Shown here piece by piece: positions 60,579-64,000 of a stretch of DNA of 64,000 nt; positions within the stretch are counted from its first letter, which is position 1; the number at the start of each line of letters is the position of its first letter. The translations under genes and the position numbers were made by a program. The stretch comes from Chitinophaga sancti. GTDB lineage: Bacteria; Bacteroidota; Bacteroidia; Chitinophagales; Chitinophagaceae. Under the pieces are notes generated by a model, which was given only the letters and a program-made list of their open reading frames with translations, searched no databases and had not been told where the DNA came from. The DNA lies in assembly GCF_034087045.1 (NCBI RefSeq), contig NZ_CP139247.1, positions 7,714,001 to 7,778,000 on the forward strand, read 5' to 3'.

Positions 60579-61874
60579 ATGAGTAAATCCATTCTATGCA
60601 GGCCATTGATCACTGCATCCATCGTGGTTGTACTGCTGTCAGCGTGTACTACTTCCAAGAAAAGTAGTTCAAAGACGGCTACACCACCGCCAACAACTGC
60701 GAAACCTGTAAAAGAGGAAAAACCTAAGGATGAAGCTAAATCTCCTAAGGAAATTCCGTTTAATGTTCCAGCTTTTGCCCGGGAAATTAAAAAAGACACC
60801 TATAATATAGCGTTGTTTACCCCACTTTACCTGGATTCGGTTAATACAGACATGCCTACCCGCTCCCTGCCCCGCTATATTCTGCCGGGTCTGGATTTCT
60901 ATGAAGGTGCGCAGCTGGCACTGGATAGTCTGCAAAACCAGGGTATAAAACTGAATGTTACTGTCTACGATAGTAAGAATAAGCAGAACCTGTCGGGTGC
61001 AAACCTGATCAATACAGACCTCATCATCGCTGCCGTTGGTACGCCGGAGATCAAAGATCTGAGTGATATAGCCAAAAAGAAACAGATCAACCTGGTGTCG
61101 GCTACCTATCCAAATGATGCTGGTGTAAATGAAAATCCGTTTTTCATCATCACCAACAGTTTGCTGAAAACACATAGCGAAGCTTTACTGCGCTACCTGC
61201 AGGAAGGCTTTGCAACTAAAAATATCCTGGTGATCCACCACGATACGCCGTTTGAAAAGCGTATTGCTGCTGATATCAAGGCTGAATACGAGAAACTACA
61301 GAGTAGTAAGAAAACCAAACCAAGAGAAGTAGTTTGGGATGATAACATCAGTGACCTGGCCCTTTCTCAATACCTGCTGAATGACCGTCCAAACCTGGTG
61401 ATCGTAACTTCGCTGGATGAAACCAATGCAAAGTCGATCATCCGCAGACTGAGCACTCAGTCGGCCACCTACCCTATCCAGGTGTTTGGTATGCCTACAT
61501 GGGATGTGATGAAGTTCAAGGAACCTGAATTCAAAGGAATGCCTATCTTCTACACCACTCCTTACTGGAATGATAAGACGGATGCTTACAGCCGTTATAT
61601 CAATGACTACTGGAAGAAAGTGTATAAGTCCCGTCCGTCGGATATGGCTTTCAAAGGATTTGAGCTGACCTGGTACTTTGTAAAACAACTGAGTACAAAT
61701 GGTGTGTACTTCAACAAGGATATCAATGATCCGAATAAGAAAGTATTCAGCAGCTTTAATTACCAGCCTATCTACCTGAAGGAAGGTGATAAGGCACCTG
61801 ATTATTTCGAGAATAAGAATATCTATATTATACAGAAGGGAGATTCGAGTGATATAAAAATGAATTTTCAATAA
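60579..61874 (+). CDS. Type I periplasmic-binding-fold lipoprotein
   Basis: 431 residues from the ATG at 60579. The lipoprotein signal ends VVVLLSAC, followed by a Ser/Thr/Pro/Lys-rich linker (~residues 24-65). Residues ~75-430 are a Leu/Ile/Val-binding-like fold: NIALFTPLYLDSV, GLDFYEGAQLALDSL, LIIAAVGTPEIKDLSDIAKKKQINLVSATYPND, ILVIHHDTPFEKRIAADI and AFKGFELTWYFVKQL. No ABC permease or ATPase is next to it, so it is unlikely to serve import. Similar Bacteroidota proteins next to guaA often carry an N-terminal LysM domain; none is visible here. An envelope sensing or peptidoglycan-related role is conceivable. Confidence 0.85.
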   Translation: MSKSILCRPLITASIVVVLLSACTTSKKSSSKTATPPPTTAKPVKEEKPKDEAKSPKEIPFNVPAFAREIKKDTYNIALFTPLYLDSVNTDMPTRSLPRYILPGLDFYEGAQLALDSLQNQGIKLNVTVYDSKNKQNLSGANLINTDLIIAAVGTPEIKDLSDIAKKKQINLVSATYPNDAGVNENPFFIITNSLLKTHSEALLRYLQEGFATKNILVIHHDTPFEKRIAADIKAEYEKLQSSKKTKPREVVWDDNISDLALSQYLLNDRPNLVIVTSLDETNAKSIIRRLSTQSATYPIQVFGMPTWDVMKFKEPEFKGMPIFYTTPYWNDKTDAYSRYINDYWKKVYKSRPSDMAFKGFELTWYFVKQLSTNGVYFNKDINDPNKKVFSSFNYQPIYLKEGDKAPDYFENKNIYIIQKGDSSDIKMNFQ

Positions 61875-61890
61875 GTAGTTTGATCTTTTT

Positions 61891-61918
61891 AAAGCCTTGC
61901 TCACGCAAGGCTTTTTTT
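61891..61918 (+). terminator. Strong intrinsic terminator
   Basis: AAAGCCTTGC and GCAAGGCTTT pair perfectly around TCAC and are followed by further T. It ends the lipoprotein gene and precedes the repair operon. Confidence 0.93.
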
Positions 61919-61947
61919 ATGTGCATGATAATTGTAGATTCACTATC

Positions 61948-62955
61948 ATGCAGTTACTCCAATTCACAGATATAGGCATTTATTGTCCTGCCGGCGATTT
62001 CTACATAGACCCCTGGCAGCCTGTTCAAAAGGCTGTTATTACCCACGCACATTCCGACCACGCCCGTGGGGGAAGCGAAAATTACCTTTGTCATCATGAT
62101 AGTGTACCCATTCTACAACTCAGGTTGGGAGCGGAGATCCATGTGCAGGGAGTGGCGTATGGAGAAAAGATCCGCATGAATGGTGTGACCATTTCTCTGC
62201 ACCCTGCGGGGCATGTGATTGGTTCTGCACAGATAAGGGTAGAACATGAGGGGGTAGTATGGGTAGCGAGTGGAGATTATAAAACGGAGTACGATGGCAT
62301 TTCTGCAGCATTTGAACCCGTGCCTTGTCAAACGTTTATTACAGAGTGTACTTTTGGACTGCCTGTCTATAACTGGCAACCCCAGCAGGTTGTGTTTGAT
62401 AACATCCGGAAATGGGTATATGATAATCAGCAGGTGGGTAAGACGAGTGTGTTGCTGGGGTATAGCCTGGGCAAGGCGCAACGGTTGTTGTATCACCTGA
62501 GAGATATTAGTCCTGAGATATGGGCGCATGGCGCTATTTACATCACCAATCAAATGCTGCGGGACAATGGCTGGGATCTGCCGGAGCTGCATCGTATTAC
62601 GCCCGATACTCCGCATAGTGTGTTTAAAAACAATTTAGTGATTGGCCCTCCCTCTGCTGCGGATACTACGTGGATGCGGCGTTTCAATCCCTATTCACTG
62701 GGTGTGTGCAGTGGGTGGATGCAGGTACGGGGGCATATGAGAAGAAGGAATGCGGATGCAGGATTTATTTTATCAGACCATGCTGACTGGCATGGATTGT
62801 TAACTGCTGTGAAAGCCACGGGGGCAGAAAAGGTGTATACAACCCATGGTTTTAGTAGTGCATTTGCACGCTACCTGCAGGAGAATGGGATACCTGCGGA
62901 AGAAGTAAAAACTGAATATGGTGTCACTGAAGAAGAAGAAACGAATCCATCATGA
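61948..62955 (+). CDS. Ligase-associated DNA exonuclease (metallo-beta-lactamase fold)
   Basis: 335 residues from MQLLQFTDIGIYCPAGDF. The earlier in-frame ATG at 61897 lies inside the terminator and is rejected. Metal-binding marks are ITHAHSDHARGG (HxHxDH), HPAGHVIGSAQIRVEH, WVASGDYK and LSDHADWHGLL, the beta-CASP/MBL pattern of SNM1/CPSF-like nucleases. Its last 4 bp overlap the start of the DNA ligase gene. In Bacteroidota this nuclease, the ATP ligase, an Lhr-type helicase and a phosphoesterase form one repair cluster; the last two would lie beyond the window. Confidence 0.92.
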   Translation: MQLLQFTDIGIYCPAGDFYIDPWQPVQKAVITHAHSDHARGGSENYLCHHDSVPILQLRLGAEIHVQGVAYGEKIRMNGVTISLHPAGHVIGSAQIRVEHEGVVWVASGDYKTEYDGISAAFEPVPCQTFITECTFGLPVYNWQPQQVVFDNIRKWVYDNQQVGKTSVLLGYSLGKAQRLLYHLRDISPEIWAHGAIYITNQMLRDNGWDLPELHRITPDTPHSVFKNNLVIGPPSAADTTWMRRFNPYSLGVCSGWMQVRGHMRRRNADAGFILSDHADWHGLLTAVKATGAEKVYTTHGFSSAFARYLQENGIPAEEVKTEYGVTEEEETNPS

Positions 62956-64000
62956 AAGCATTTGCAGACCTTATAAAATTGCTGAGCAACAGCACGAAGA
63001 CGAATGAGAAACTGGATGCGCTGAGTCGATACTTTGCGAGTGCTGATCCGAAGGATAGCATATGGGTGTTAGCGTTGTTTACCGGCCGGCGGCCAAAGAG
63101 AACGGTGAATGCCACACAGTTGGCGACATGGTGCTTGCAGATGACGGATTTGCCGGGGTGGTTGTTTGAAGAGTGTTATCATACAGTAGGTGATCTGGCA
63201 GAGACGATTGCATTGCTATTACCGCCGGGCAAGAGTATTGCTACACATCCTTTGCATTTTTGGCTGGAACAACTTCTCAAACTGGAGAAAGCAAGTGAAG
63301 TGGAAAAGCAGCAATTCATATTGAATGCGTGGGATGAACTGGATACAAGTGAACGGTTTGTGTTTAATAAATTGATAACGGGAAGTTTCAGGATCGGGGT
63401 ATCACAGAAGATGATGGTGAATGCACTTGCCACTACACATGCTATTCCGGCCCCTACCCTATCGCATATGATCAGTGGAAACTGGGATCCCAGACAGATC
63501 ACACTGGATGAATTATTGAATGAAGATGTAAAGGGTGCAGATGCGTCGAAGCCTTTTCCTTTTTATCTCGCGTATGCATTGGAGACAGCGCCGGATGTGC
63601 TGGGAGTGCCGGAGGAATGGCAGGCGGAATGGAAGTGGGATGGGATACGTGGGCAGATCATTAAAAGACAGGGGCAATTATTTGTGTGGTCCAGAGGGGA
63701 AGAATTGATAACGGAGAAGTTCCCGGAGTATGGACCATTGCTGGAGCATTTGCCGGAAGGGACAGTGATAGATGGGGAGATCCTAACGTATGCGAATGAT
63801 TTTCCTTTGCCGTTTCAGACCTTGCAGACAAGAATTGGAAGGAAGAATGTGACGAAGAAGCAATTGCAGGAGGCGCCGGTAGTGTTTTTGAGTTATGATC
63901 TACTGGAATGGGAAGGGAAGGATATCAGAACGTCTCCATTATCTGAAAGGCGGCAATTGTTAGAGCAGGTGGTGGAGCGGGTGAATCATCCTGCATTGCG
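62952..64000 (+). CDS. ATP-dependent DNA ligase, C-terminus cut by window end
   Basis: The frame runs open from ATG 62952 to the end, about 349 residues. The N-terminal DNA-binding domain (MKAFADLIKLLSNSTKTNEK to ~200) contains RFVFNKLITGSFRIGVSQKMM. The adenylation domain starts near residue 220 with the nucleophilic Lys228 in AEWKWDGIRGQI, then VWSRGEELITEKFPEY, TVIDGEIL and VVFLSYDLLEWEG. The OB domain is outside. It is coupled to the exonuclease gene by ATGA overlap. It is an accessory ligase; the essential NAD-dependent LigA should be elsewhere. Confidence 0.93.
   Translation, partial: MKAFADLIKLLSNSTKTNEKLDALSRYFASADPKDSIWVLALFTGRRPKRTVNATQLATWCLQMTDLPGWLFEECYHTVGDLAETIALLLPPGKSIATHPLHFWLEQLLKLEKASEVEKQQFILNAWDELDTSERFVFNKLITGSFRIGVSQKMMVNALATTHAIPAPTLSHMISGNWDPRQITLDELLNEDVKGADASKPFPFYLAYALETAPDVLGVPEEWQAEWKWDGIRGQIIKRQGQLFVWSRGEELITEKFPEYGPLLEHLPEGTVIDGEILTYANDFPLPFQTLQTRIGRKNVTKKQLQEAPVVFLSYDLLEWEGKDIRTSPLSERRQLLEQVVERVNHPAL

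Noticed and set aside
1..64000. tRNA, rRNA or prophage genes
   Set aside because: I looked in the gaps and saw no cloverleaf, rRNA segment, integrase or phage structural gene.

Overview
The window looks like chromosome from a Bacteroidota bacterium of the Chitinophaga type. The signs are a SusC/SusD pair, a type IX secretion sorting domain next to a PorP/SprF gene, promoters with the Bacteroidota -7 element TAnnTTTG (best copy before rpsT), dialkylresorcinol/flexirubin-type pigment genes, and many secreted glycan-active enzymes. The genus is inferred from gene content; no rRNA or tRNA gene is present to confirm it.

Layout. 1-6693 (minus strand): start of a PorP/SprF gene, a large T9SS-sorted adhesin-like protein, then SusD and SusC. 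6959-13799: a DeoR-family regulator, an operon of sodium:solute symporter, murQ and anmK (MurNAc/anhydro-MurNAc use), and divergently a GH9 hydrolase fused to a CE4-type deacetylase. The word AAAAACGCA recurs before deoR and in the divergent promoter region and may be the DeoR operator. 13868-20418: proBA, a secreted protein with two SGNH esterase domains, and a GH92 alpha-mannosidase. 20457-22106: an IS110-type element with a probable bridge-RNA region, inserted between the GH92 gene and its likely terminator.

22276-26248 is the least explained part. It holds an orphan gene, 0.7 kb of noncoding DNA with palindromes, a small soluble protein closed by a strong terminator, and then three overlapping genes for a 7-TM membrane protein, a histidine kinase and a LuxR-type response regulator. 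This is my best candidate for an undescribed (sensory) system.

26263-39461 is a uronate catabolic island. Operon kduI-kduD-lacI-GH88-DUF2264 releases and isomerises unsaturated uronates. uxaB-uxaC-kdgK-eda plus an ExuT-like carrier, with uxaA on the other strand, takes galacturonate to pyruvate and glyceraldehyde-3-phosphate. Two perfect TGCAAACGTTTGCA palindromes mark probable LacI operators.

39597-48633 is housekeeping: mnmA, an RsmB-like rRNA methyltransferase, sucAB, rpsT and a secreted M14 peptidase. 48594-57173 (minus) is a dialkylresorcinol/flexirubin-type block: darA, darB, a conserved small protein, a BtrH-N protein, an ABC exporter, ACP, ketosynthase and a ketosynthase-like partner without active Cys. 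57408-64000: a methyltransferase plus GIN-domain lipoprotein, guaA, a solitary periplasmic-binding lipoprotein, and the start of a ligase-associated DNA repair operon cut by the window end.
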